From contig CAAETD010000020.1 in assembly GCA_900758885.1 (NCBI GenBank), positions 1 to 6,187 on the forward strand: a stretch of DNA of 6,187 bases, written 5' to 3'. How positions within the stretch are numbered: the stretch's first letter is position 1; each line of letters begins with the position of its first letter. Positions 1 through 6,187 of the stretch are shown here, piece by piece. The notes below the pieces were generated by a model. That model saw only the letters and a list, made by a program, of their open reading frames with translations. It was not told where the DNA came from and did not search any database. The stretch is from an uncultured Collinsella sp. (GTDB lineage Bacteria; Actinomycetota; Coriobacteriia; Coriobacteriales; Coriobacteriaceae). Position numbers and translations under genes: made by a program.

Positions 1-654
1 CCCAACCCGCATGCGACCTACAAGTTCGACGAGAACATCATCGTGGGCAACGTTGCGTTCTTTGGCGCCACGAGCGGCCGCGGCTTCATTAACGGCCTGG
101 CAGGTCAGCGCTTTGGCGTACGCAACTCCGGTGCCACGGTGGTGGTCGAGGGCTGCGGCAACCATGGCTGCGAGTACATGACGGGTGGTCTGGCGCTCAT
201 CCTGGGCGAGGTCGGGCAGAACTTCGCCGCCGGCATGACGGGTGGCGTGGCTTATGTCTTTGACCAGTACGGCACGCTCGATGCCCGTGTGAACCACGAG
301 AGCGTTGAGCTTAAAGCCCCGACGGCTGGCGAGCTGGCACAGATTCGCGAGCTCATCCAGGAGCACGTGGACGCGACGCAGAGTCCGCGCGGCATTAAGC
401 TGCTCTACAGCTTTGAGACGATGAGCAAGCACTTTGTGAAGGTCATTCCAACCGAGTACGAGCGCGTGTTGGCGATTGTCGCCGCCGCCGAGGCCGTCGG
501 CAAGACGCATGAGCAGGCCGAGGAGCTGGCGTTTGACATTGTGACCGGTCGCGCGAGTGACGCGGATGTTGCTCGCTTCGATGTTGCGGGCGGTGCTGCG
601 GGTGCTGCGTCCGTGGCTGCCAGCTCTGTTGCTTCGACCAAGAAGGAGGCGTAA
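1..654 (+). CDS. gltB: Glutamate synthase large (alpha) subunit, C-terminal part (5' end outside window)
   Basis: This is the last 217 codons of the glutaminase/synthase subunit, which makes two glutamates from glutamine and 2-oxoglutarate with electrons supplied by the small subunit. The frame is open from base 1, so the GTG at 43 is internal and not a start. Residues from about 15 to 95 are the GXGXG right-handed beta-helix domain that closes the protein: the runs GATSG, RNSGA, VEGCGNHGCEYMTGG and NFAAGMTGG are family signatures. Many homologues have D where this one has N in GNHGCEYMTGG. A conserved tail (SFETMSKHFVKVIP and on) follows, and then a low-complexity Ala/Ser/Gly stretch of about 20 residues ending in STKKEA. 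That tail also encodes the Shine-Dalgarno of the next gene. The stop TAA is 5 bases before gltD, which indicates cotranscription. The identification is secure; the catalytic N-terminal Ntn-hydrolase and FMN/iron-sulfur parts lie upstream of the window. Confidence 0.95.
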   Translation, partial: PNPHATYKFDENIIVGNVAFFGATSGRGFINGLAGQRFGVRNSGATVVVEGCGNHGCEYMTGGLALILGEVGQNFAAGMTGGVAYVFDQYGTLDARVNHESVELKAPTAGELAQIRELIQEHVDATQSPRGIKLLYSFETMSKHFVKVIPTEYERVLAIVAAAEAVGKTHEQAEELAFDIVTGRASDADVARFDVAGGAAGAASVAASSVASTKKEA

Positions 655-659
655 GTGCC

Positions 660-2141
<1,482 letters not shown>

Positions 2142-2154
2142 AGTAGTCATTTAA

Positions 2155-2203
2155 GAATGTCCCCAATGACTAGTCATTTTTTGTCTAGTCGTTGGGGACA
2201 CTC
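2155..2203 (+). repeat. Long hairpin just after gltD (TGTCCCC...GGGGACA)
   Basis: The left arm TGTCCCCAATGACTAG (2158-2173) pairs with the right arm CTAGTCGTTGGGGACA (2185-2200): 16 base pairs with one G-U wobble and an 11-nt T-rich loop. Beyond one mismatch the stem can add two more pairs (GA/TC). It starts 17 bases after the gltD stop. No clean T-run follows the right arm, so it is not a textbook rho-independent terminator. It could stabilise the gltBD mRNA 3' end or be a dispersed palindrome. A second perfect palindrome, AATGACTAGTCATT (2165-2178), overlaps the left arm and loop and would compete with the long stem. Confidence 0.75.
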
Positions 2204-2494
2204 TTTGCGAGCGATTTGCTCGTTTGTCGACGTACGGGTGTTCATTTGTCGACTTCTTGGGCTGTGGTCACCTGTTGTTTCTGTGGTGGACGGGGGCGCT
2301 TGGCTCAAATGGGCGGGTTGGCCGTCTATGTTTACCTGCGGTTTTGTTGCGGTGCGCATTTTCGGTCAAGCATCCCGTCAAGTGTTTGGTCAGCAGTTGG
2401 TTTGCAGCCGGAGGCCTATTTTGTCCGTGCCAACAGTGGCTGCCCACCCTCCTCGTAAGCTCAAATTGAGGTTCATCAGTTTGAGGAGGATGCC
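2204..2494. other. Intergenic stretch without a supportable gene
   Basis: Short open frames occur in several frames here, but none has a good ribosome binding site, a recognisable motif or the codon bias of neighbouring genes, so I call no gene. What can be seen: a small hairpin CGAGC-GATTT-GCTCG (2208-2222); a 9-bp direct repeat TTTGTCGAC at 2223-2231 and 2245-2253, whose starts are 22 bp apart; GTCAAG at 2365-2370 and 2377-2382; a palindrome CTCAAATTGAG (2460-2470); and a pyrimidine run before the next gene that is complementary to its Shine-Dalgarno. I found no convincing -35/-10 pair on either strand, although the next gene presumably has its promoter here. Confidence 0.6.
2448..2489 (+). 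promoter_or_regulatory. Shine-Dalgarno of the 2495 gene, with a possible sequestering hairpin
   Basis: GAGGAGG (2483-2489) lies 5 bases before the GTG start at 2495 and is a strong ribosome binding site. The upstream CCTCCTC (2448-2454) is its exact 7-base complement. Alternatively CTCAAA (2460-2465) pairs with TTTGAG (2480-2485), and CCTC extends that stem after a bulge. The ribosome binding site is plain in the sequence. Its masking by RNA structure is an inference from complementarity only. Confidence 0.45.
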
Positions 2495-3202
2495 GTGACT
2501 GATCACGTTTTAGACCGAGCACATCTGGCTGAAGCCGTCGGCAACGATATTGCCGACATGGCCCATTTTTGGATGCTGCGGAAGTTTCAGTTTTTGGAGC
2601 CGGCGCGCGAGCAGTTCGAGATCATTGTCGACCCGTGGCTCGGCTATCGCACCGAGCCTTCCCAAAACGAAATCATGGCCTACAACATGGCATTTACCGA
2701 TTGGCTGCTCTTCGAGCGCCCCTATCGCCATGGCAAGACGCTGCTCGAGCTATATGTTGACGAGCCGCCGGCATCGCTTTCGCCCGCCTCGCTCAAGCGG
2801 CTCGAGCAGGTGCGCGACACACAGTATTTCTCGCGTTTTGGCATTTTGGACAAGGATCCCGCGACTGGCATGGTTGCGCTGAAGGATACGCGCACCGACC
2901 TTCGCTTTGATGTCTACGACCCGCATATCGTGCAAAAGGAGCATTGGAGTGACGGCGCGATTGCGGTGCGCCTCGCCTGCGTCGACGATGTCTGGCTGAC
3001 GGCGGGACAGCTCTATCTGTATGACATCGCGCGCCTGAGTGACACGGCGGTCGATGGGCCGGGTGCGGTGCATCCGGAGGACCTGCAGGACGGCTTTGAC
3101 ACCTCGTGCATCAGCTTCTTCTTGCGTCTGGTCCGCGACATCATGGGCGCCCAGGGGCGGTACGTAAAGTCCCTCAACATCTACGAGCAAGAGTGGGAGT
3201 AG
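2495..3202 (+). CDS. Uncharacterised 235-aa protein
   Basis: I do not recognise a named family. The GTG start is chosen because GAGGAGG lies 5 bases upstream; the frame runs uninterrupted to TAG. The protein looks soluble and cytoplasmic: no signal peptide, no membrane segment, many Trp, Tyr and Phe, and an acidic end (YEQEWE). Its middle, FTDWLLFERPYRHGKTLLELYV (about residues 67-88), followed by a helical Leu/Arg stretch and then GMVALKDTRTDLRFDVYD with a later AVRLACVDDVWLTAGQLYLYD, resembles from memory a domain found in Firmicutes hypothetical proteins that often end in a SEC-C zinc motif. No SEC-C cysteine cluster is present here, so at best it would be a SEC-C-less relative. Its codon use matches the chromosome core genes better than the nuclease-like gene downstream does. 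It is probably transcribed alone, as palindromic repeats follow it. The gene is convincing; the function is unknown. Confidence 0.85.
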   Translation: MTDHVLDRAHLAEAVGNDIADMAHFWMLRKFQFLEPAREQFEIIVDPWLGYRTEPSQNEIMAYNMAFTDWLLFERPYRHGKTLLELYVDEPPASLSPASLKRLEQVRDTQYFSRFGILDKDPATGMVALKDTRTDLRFDVYDPHIVQKEHWSDGAIAVRLACVDDVWLTAGQLYLYDIARLSDTAVDGPGAVHPEDLQDGFDTSCISFFLRLVRDIMGAQGRYVKSLNIYEQEWE

Positions 3203-3235
3203 GGGATGTGACTGGTGTCGCCCTGCTGCCCTGAC

Positions 3236-3298
3236 TTTGTCTCAATCTGTAACGTTTGGCGGCTGTTTGGGCCCGTAACTGTTACAGATTGAGACAAA
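3236..3298 (+). repeat. Palindromic repeat, copy 1 (perfect 18-bp arms)
   Basis: The arm TTTGTCTCAATCTGTAAC (3236-3253) and its exact reverse complement (3281-3298) enclose a 27-nt centre that contains the palindrome GGGCCC (3269-3274) and ends in GTAACT. It begins 34 bases after the stop of the 235-aa gene. The flanking T's are on the wrong side for a rho-independent terminator on the plus strand. The centre is colinear with that of copy 3, at the same length and with 6 differences in 27, so the two are homologous elements and not chance hairpins. Confidence 0.9.
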
Positions 3299-3317
3299 GG
3301 TTGGCGGCTGCCGAAAG

Positions 3318-3374
3318 ATCTTGTTCTGTAACAACTAGAGGCTCAAAGACTGTCTTCATGTTACAGATCAAGAC
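3318..3374 (-). repeat. Palindromic repeat, copy 2 (inverted, degenerate)
   Basis: The arms ATCTTGTTCTGTAACA (3318-3333) and TGTTACAGATCAAGAC (3359-3374) pair with two mismatches. Read on the minus strand, the element aligns without gaps over 57 nt to copy 3: it shares GTCT-GATCTGTAAC, the central TTTGAGC and the TGTTACAGA segment. It is therefore an inverted, more diverged member of the same family. It ends 20 bases before the GTG start of the nuclease-like gene, so it lies in that gene's leader or promoter region. Confidence 0.75.
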
Positions 3375-3384
3375 ATTTGTCAGC

Positions 3385-3389
3385 GGAGG
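3385..3389 (+). promoter_or_regulatory. Ribosome binding site that decides the start of the nuclease-like gene
   Basis: GGAGG here is 5 bases before GTG 3395 and 11 bases before ATG 3401. A TTG at 3377 would place this site inside the coding region and has no site of its own. GTG 3395 is therefore preferred, with ATG 3401 as the alternative. Confidence 0.65.
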
Positions 3390-3394
3390 CAACG

Positions 3395-4447
3395 GTGACG
3401 ATGGTCCATTTGTCTGACGTGGTGGTGATGAAAGTGTCTAATACCGTTCTCAAACACAAGCATACGACTCGCAACACGTTGGCGCGGAATAGGATGCTCG
3501 CGCGGCTCACGGAGACGGTCGAGCAGGGTGCGCTGCTCGCAACGCATGACAATACCGAGCTCATGTGGCTGCGACGCCATGTTGGAACCGACGATATCGC
3601 GGAGCCCGAGCCGTACCTGTTCTGTTTTCAGCATGATTGGGATGCATTGACGCCGGCGGAGCGAGCGCTGAGGACTATCAAAGGGCTTGCGGAATTTCAT
3701 CCCGATTGGGCGTTTTGGGGCTATGACGCGGCGCTTTTGTGGGGTTTGGAGGTGCCGAATGATCTGCTCGGGCCGCGTTTTCTTGTTAAGACGGGTTGTT
3801 CGGTGACGTTGAGCAGCGGGCGCAGGTTGTTGCGTCCGCAGATGGCGGGCGCGCTCGAGCGTGTTGATGGCGTGCAGGTGACGTCATTTTGGCGCACGGT
3901 GGAGGATTGCTTGCTGCGTGCACCGTTCTCCTACGGGTTGGCGATTGCCGATTCTGCACTGCGGGCGAAAGACGTATCACGTGGGGATTTGTGCGAGCGC
4001 CTCCGCGTCGATTGCGAGGGCAGGCGAGGGTATCGCAGGGCACAAGTGATTGCGTCGTATGCGGACGGGCTGTCCGAAAACGGTGACGAGTCTCGGTTCC
4101 GAGCGTTCTTTATTGCGTACGGCTTTTCGGTTCCGGAGCTGCAGGTGGAGTTTCGCGACCCGCTCGATCCGAGCCAGGTGTTTCGCGTCGACTATTTTTG
4201 GCGGCTCGAGGACGGGACGTGTGTCATCGGCGAGCTCGACGGAAAGGGGAAGTACACCTTGCAGAACGGTGAGGGCCGGGAGTCGGTCGACCCATTCGTG
4301 GCAGAGCGTCAGCGGGAATCTCATCTGACAATGCTCGGGCATAAGGTGCTTCGGTTTACGTTTAACGAACTCAAAGACCCGGGGAAGCTGGTCGAGAAAA
4401 TGAGATTGGCGGGTATTCCTCGGCAGGCTGAATTGGCTGAGGAGTGA
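3395..4447 (+). CDS. AbiEi-antitoxin-like protein with DUF559/Vsr-type nuclease-like C-terminal domain
   Basis: The 350-aa protein belongs, by recalled pattern, to the actinobacterial group annotated as type IV toxin-antitoxin AbiEi-like or DUF559 proteins. The N-terminal part has a basic helical region (TRNTLARNRMLARL). The middle shows the family phrases WGYDAALLWGLEVP, VTSFWRTVEDCLLRAPFSYGLAIADSALR and RRGYRRAQVIASYADG. The C-terminal third carries the restriction-endonuclease-like signature: E228 and E232 in SENGDESRFR, D266 in FRVDYFW, then E280-L-D282-G-K284 in GELDGKGKY, and a late basic strand HKVLRFTFNEL. These fit a PD-(D/E)XK-type active site on paper; activity is inferred. No AbiEii-type nucleotidyltransferase toxin gene lies next to it, so it is an orphan, as is common for this group. 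It is bracketed by palindromic repeats (two before, one 31 bases after). It uses GGG, CGG, AGG and TTG codons more freely than gltD, which is compatible with acquisition. An alternative reading is a solitary Vsr-like repair or defence nuclease. Confidence 0.8.
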   Translation: MTMVHLSDVVVMKVSNTVLKHKHTTRNTLARNRMLARLTETVEQGALLATHDNTELMWLRRHVGTDDIAEPEPYLFCFQHDWDALTPAERALRTIKGLAEFHPDWAFWGYDAALLWGLEVPNDLLGPRFLVKTGCSVTLSSGRRLLRPQMAGALERVDGVQVTSFWRTVEDCLLRAPFSYGLAIADSALRAKDVSRGDLCERLRVDCEGRRGYRRAQVIASYADGLSENGDESRFRAFFIAYGFSVPELQVEFRDPLDPSQVFRVDYFWRLEDGTCVIGELDGKGKYTLQNGEGRESVDPFVAERQRESHLTMLGHKVLRFTFNELKDPGKLVEKMRLAGIPRQAELAEE

Positions 4448-4478
4448 AGACGCCAGTGGTATGGGCGCTGAGAGGTTT

Positions 4479-4537
4479 TGTCTCGATCTGTAACGTTTAG
4501 AAGTTGTTTGAGCTCGTAACTGTTACAGATCGAGACA
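4479..4537 (+). repeat. Palindromic repeat, copy 3 (perfect 16-bp arms)
   Basis: TGTCTCGATCTGTAAC (4479-4494) and its exact reverse complement (4522-4537) enclose a 27-nt centre with the palindrome GAGCTC (4510-4515). Relative to copy 1 the arms change from TCTCAATC to TCTCGATC, with the matching change in the other arm, and the central GGGCCC becomes GAGCTC. It sits 31 bases after the stop of the nuclease-like gene, in the same orientation as copy 1. Confidence 0.9.
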
Positions 4538-4630
4538 TTTCCCTGGTGTCGCTGGGGTGGGACTGCAGCGTATTCCGTCCCCCACATTCCCTCTTCCCTC
4601 CGTTAACCGATATGTCTGTGGCAATCGGGC

Positions 4631-4643
4631 TACACTGGATAAT
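4631..4643 (+). promoter_or_regulatory. Possible -10 region for the amidohydrolase gene
   Basis: TACACT (4631-4636) and GATAAT (4638-4643) both resemble a sigma-70 -10 box in an otherwise GC-rich stretch 43-55 bases before the ATG. Neither has a good -35 at 16-18 bp, so this is a weak call. Confidence 0.3.
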
Positions 4644-4670
4644 AATGGACAGATGTTCAAGTTTTCTGAG

Positions 4671-4679
4671 GGGGAGGAG
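4671..4679 (+). promoter_or_regulatory. Strong ribosome binding site of the amidohydrolase
   Basis: GGGGAGGAG lies 6 bases before ATG 4686. It decides that start against the in-frame ATG at 4557, which has no site and would add 43 residues without homology to the family's usual N-terminus. Confidence 0.8.
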
Positions 4680-4685
4680 CTCGAT

Positions 4686-6056
4686 ATGGCGTCTGCCGAT
4701 CGTTCCACGTTGTTTATCAATGCGACCGTCCTGGATGGTTCGGAGCATATGGAGCCGCAACCCGATATGGCCGTGACTGTTGAGCGCGGTGTCATCACGT
4801 GGATGGGGCCGAGTGCTGTGGCGCAGGCGCCTGCGGGTGCCGAGGTTATCGACCTGGCGGGTGCGTATCTCATGCCCGGTCTCATCAATATGCATGTGCA
4901 TCTGTGCGGTTCGGGCAAGCCGGTTTCGGCGGGCGATGCGGGTGCGCTGATGAAAAAGCTCGATAATCCCGTGGGGCGCGCCATCGTGCGCCACATTCTT
5001 AAGGGCAGCGCCCAACAACAGCTGGCAAGTGGCGTGACCACGGTGCGCGGCGCGGGCGACCCGCTGTTTGCCGATCTTGCCGTGCGCGATGCTATCGATG
5101 CCGGCAAGTATCAAGGTCCTCGCCTGGTGGCGCCGGGAACGGGCGTCACGGTGCCGGGCGGCCATGGTGCAGGCTTGTTCGCCCAGGTGGCCAACAGTCC
5201 CGCCGAGGCGGCCGAACAGGTGCGCGACCTGTATGCGCGCGGTGCCGACGTCATTAAGCTGTTCGTAACGGGCGGTGTGTTCGACGCGACCGAGGTGGGC
5301 GAGCCGGGCGTGCTGCGTATGCCGGTCGAGGTTGCCGCGGCGGCGTGCAAGGCTGCGCACGAGGTGAGTCTGCCGGTTATGGCCCATGTCGAGAGTACCG
5401 AGGGCGTGAAGGCCGCGCTTGAGGCCGGCGTTGACACGATTGAGCACGGCGCTCCGTTGACGCCCGAGATTCTGGAGCTGTACCGTGGCGCCGCGGGCAC
5501 GCAACTCGAGGGGCGTGCGCCCAGTGTTACCTGCACTATCAGCCCGGCGCTGCCGTTTGTATTGCTCGACCCGAAAAAGACCCATTCGACCGATACGCAA
5601 AAGAAGAACGGCGATATCGTGTGCTCGGGCATTATCGAGAGCGCCCGTGCCGCACTGGAAGCTGGCGTTAAGGTGGGCCTGGGCACGGACTCGAGCTGCC
5701 CGTTCGTGACGCAGTACGACATGTGGCGTGAGGTGGCCTATTTTGCCAAGTATGTCGGCGTGAGCAACGCCTTCGCACTGCATACGGCTACGCAAGTCAA
5801 TGCCGAGCTGCTGGGGCTGGGCGGCGAGACCGGCACAATCGAGTGCGGTAAGGCCGCCGACATTTTGGTGACGCGCAAGAACCCGCTCGATGACCCGTGC
5901 GCCCTGCGTGAGCCGATGCACGTGATGTGCCGTGGCGATCTGGTGCGCAAGCTCAAGGTGAAGCATATTCCCGAGGTGGACGCCGAGCTCGACACGATTA
6001 TGGCAATGCCGGCCGAGGCGCTGGCCGAGGAGCTCGCCCGCGACGGCGTGGCGTAG
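4686..6056 (+). CDS. Metal-dependent amidohydrolase (imidazolonepropionase/prolidase-like, COG1228 type)
   Basis: The 456-aa cytoplasmic enzyme has the amidohydrolase-superfamily layout. An N-terminal beta-sandwich strand set (LFINATVLDG, then VTVERGVITWMGP and EVIDLAGAYLMPGLINMHVHL) leads into a TIM barrel, and the sandwich closes near the end (GTIECGKAADILVTRKNPL). Metal ligands seen: H70 and H72 in the HVH motif, K191 in DVIKLFVTGG (the probable carboxylated lysine), H234 in MAHVES, H254 in IEHGAP and D335 in GTDSSCP. This pattern points to a binuclear metal hydrolase acting on a cyclic amide or a dipeptide such as Xaa-Pro or Xaa-Arg. The substrate cannot be read from sequence alone, and no catabolic genes adjoin it to help. 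The start is set by the strong GGGGAGGAG site upstream. It appears monocistronic: a repeat lies before it, and a palindrome and a terminator follow. All catalytic residues are present, with no sign of decay. Confidence 0.9.
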   Translation: MASADRSTLFINATVLDGSEHMEPQPDMAVTVERGVITWMGPSAVAQAPAGAEVIDLAGAYLMPGLINMHVHLCGSGKPVSAGDAGALMKKLDNPVGRAIVRHILKGSAQQQLASGVTTVRGAGDPLFADLAVRDAIDAGKYQGPRLVAPGTGVTVPGGHGAGLFAQVANSPAEAAEQVRDLYARGADVIKLFVTGGVFDATEVGEPGVLRMPVEVAAAACKAAHEVSLPVMAHVESTEGVKAALEAGVDTIEHGAPLTPEILELYRGAAGTQLEGRAPSVTCTISPALPFVLLDPKKTHSTDTQKKNGDIVCSGIIESARAALEAGVKVGLGTDSSCPFVTQYDMWREVAYFAKYVGVSNAFALHTATQVNAELLGLGGETGTIECGKAADILVTRKNPLDDPCALREPMHVMCRGDLVRKLKVKHIPEVDAELDTIMAMPAEALAEELARDGVA

Positions 6057-6058
6057 AC

Positions 6059-6085
6059 GTGACAAAGGGACGGTCCCCTTGTCAC
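6059..6085. repeat. 27-nt palindrome GTGACAAAGGGA-CGG-TCCCCTTGTCAC
   Basis: Two 12-base arms with a single A-C mismatch enclose a 3-base CGG centre, starting 2 bases after the amidohydrolase stop. It has no T-run of its own. From memory, palindromes with this GGGAC-GTCCC core and GTGACA ends recur between genes in Coriobacteriia and some Clostridia, so it is probably a dispersed REP-like element and not gene-specific. Confidence 0.7.
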
Positions 6086-6090
6086 ATTCA

Positions 6091-6129
6091 AAAAGCCGAG
6101 GTCTCAGCGCGAGGCCCGGCTTTTATTTT
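6091..6129. terminator. Bidirectional rho-independent terminator
   Basis: AAAAGCCG-AGGTCTC (6091-6105) pairs with GAGGCCCGGCTTTT (6111-6124) around an AGCGC loop, with one bulged A and one G-U pair. A TTTTATTTT run ends it on the plus strand. On the minus strand the same stem ends in a run of five T's. It can therefore close both the amidohydrolase transcript and the converging minus-strand gene. Confidence 0.85.
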
Positions 6130-6146
6130 GTCCTATGGTGTAGCGG

Positions 6147-6187
6147 CTAGGAGCGCGTTTCCATCTTGGCATGGCACTTGGGGCAGG
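6147..6187 (-). CDS. C-terminal end of a minus-strand gene with a zinc-ribbon motif (partial)
   Basis: Reading leftward from the window edge, one frame gives CPKCHAKMETRS and then TAG at 6149-6147. A CxxC knuckle followed by a short basic tail is typical of the last half of a zinc ribbon at a protein's C-terminus. The stop lies 18 bases from the bidirectional terminator, as expected for a converging gene end. Only 12 residues are visible, so neither family nor function can be assigned. A second frame also reaches a stop (TAG at 6138-6136, residues ending NALLAATP), but it lacks any motif. Confidence 0.5.
   Translation of the reverse strand, partial: CPKCHAKMETRS

Noticed and set aside
2157..2498. 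Overlapping short plus-strand frames in the gap (88-113 codons)
   Set aside because: No ribosome site, Cys/Trp/Arg-rich nonsense-like composition, and the longest runs through the hairpin and into the next gene's start.
3236..3298. Copy 1 of the repeat as the transcription terminator of the 235-aa gene
   Set aside because: The long stem is followed by AAAGG and not a T-run, and the same element also lies upstream of a gene start, so a terminator role is not supported.
3377..3394. TTG 3377 as start of the nuclease-like gene
   Set aside because: It would translate through the GGAGG site and begin next to the repeat arm with no ribosome site of its own; GTG 3395 fits better.
3236..4537. CRISPR array or toxin-antitoxin pair
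   Set aside because: Only three repeat copies occur, at irregular spacing, one inverted and with a gene between; no cas gene and no AbiEii-type partner are present.
4549..4592. Hairpin GTGGGAC/GTCCCCCAC before the amidohydrolase
   Set aside because: Only about 5 continuous pairs plus a two-base bulge, with no T-run; likely chance in a G/C-run region.
4497..6065. 522-codon open frame on the minus strand across the amidohydrolase
   Set aside because: It mirrors the strongly biased GC-rich codons of the real gene, gives a His/Arg-rich low-complexity product with no motif, and lacks a ribosome site. The plus-strand protein has all family residues.

Overview
The window is GC-rich bacterial chromosome with long, tightly coded plus-strand genes. 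Codon style, the short-type glutamate synthase beta subunit, and dispersed GGGGAC/GTCCCC palindromes suggest a Coriobacteriia-like actinobacterium, perhaps near Collinsella. The genus is a guess from recall, not something shown by a search.

Layout. Bases 1-654 are the 3' end of the glutamate synthase large subunit gene (gltB). Five bases later comes a complete small subunit gene (gltD, 660-2141). Together they form the glutamine- and NAD(P)H-dependent glutamate synthesis operon. A 16-bp stem hairpin with a TGTCCCC...GGGGACA base lies just after gltD. A 350-bp gap without a convincing gene leads to an uncharacterised 235-aa protein (2495-3202).

The region from 3236 to 4537 is the most unusual part. 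It holds three copies of a roughly 57-63-nt palindromic repeat (3236-3298, 3318-3374 inverted, and 4479-4537). Two copies lie before and one after a gene for an orphan AbiEi-antitoxin-like protein with a DUF559/Vsr-type nuclease-like C-terminus (preferred start GTG 3395). The best two copies differ in both arms together, so the palindrome itself is maintained.

Next is a monocistronic-looking metal-dependent amidohydrolase of the COG1228 type (4686-6056; start moved to the ATG behind a strong Shine-Dalgarno). It is followed by a perfect-looking 27-nt dispersed palindrome and a rho-independent terminator that works on paper in both directions. The last 41 bases are the C-terminal end of a minus-strand gene with a CPKC zinc-ribbon motif.

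Apart from gltBD, the genes do not form an obvious pathway. No described defence operon is complete here. The candidate for something new is the repeat family and its relation to the nuclease-like gene it brackets.
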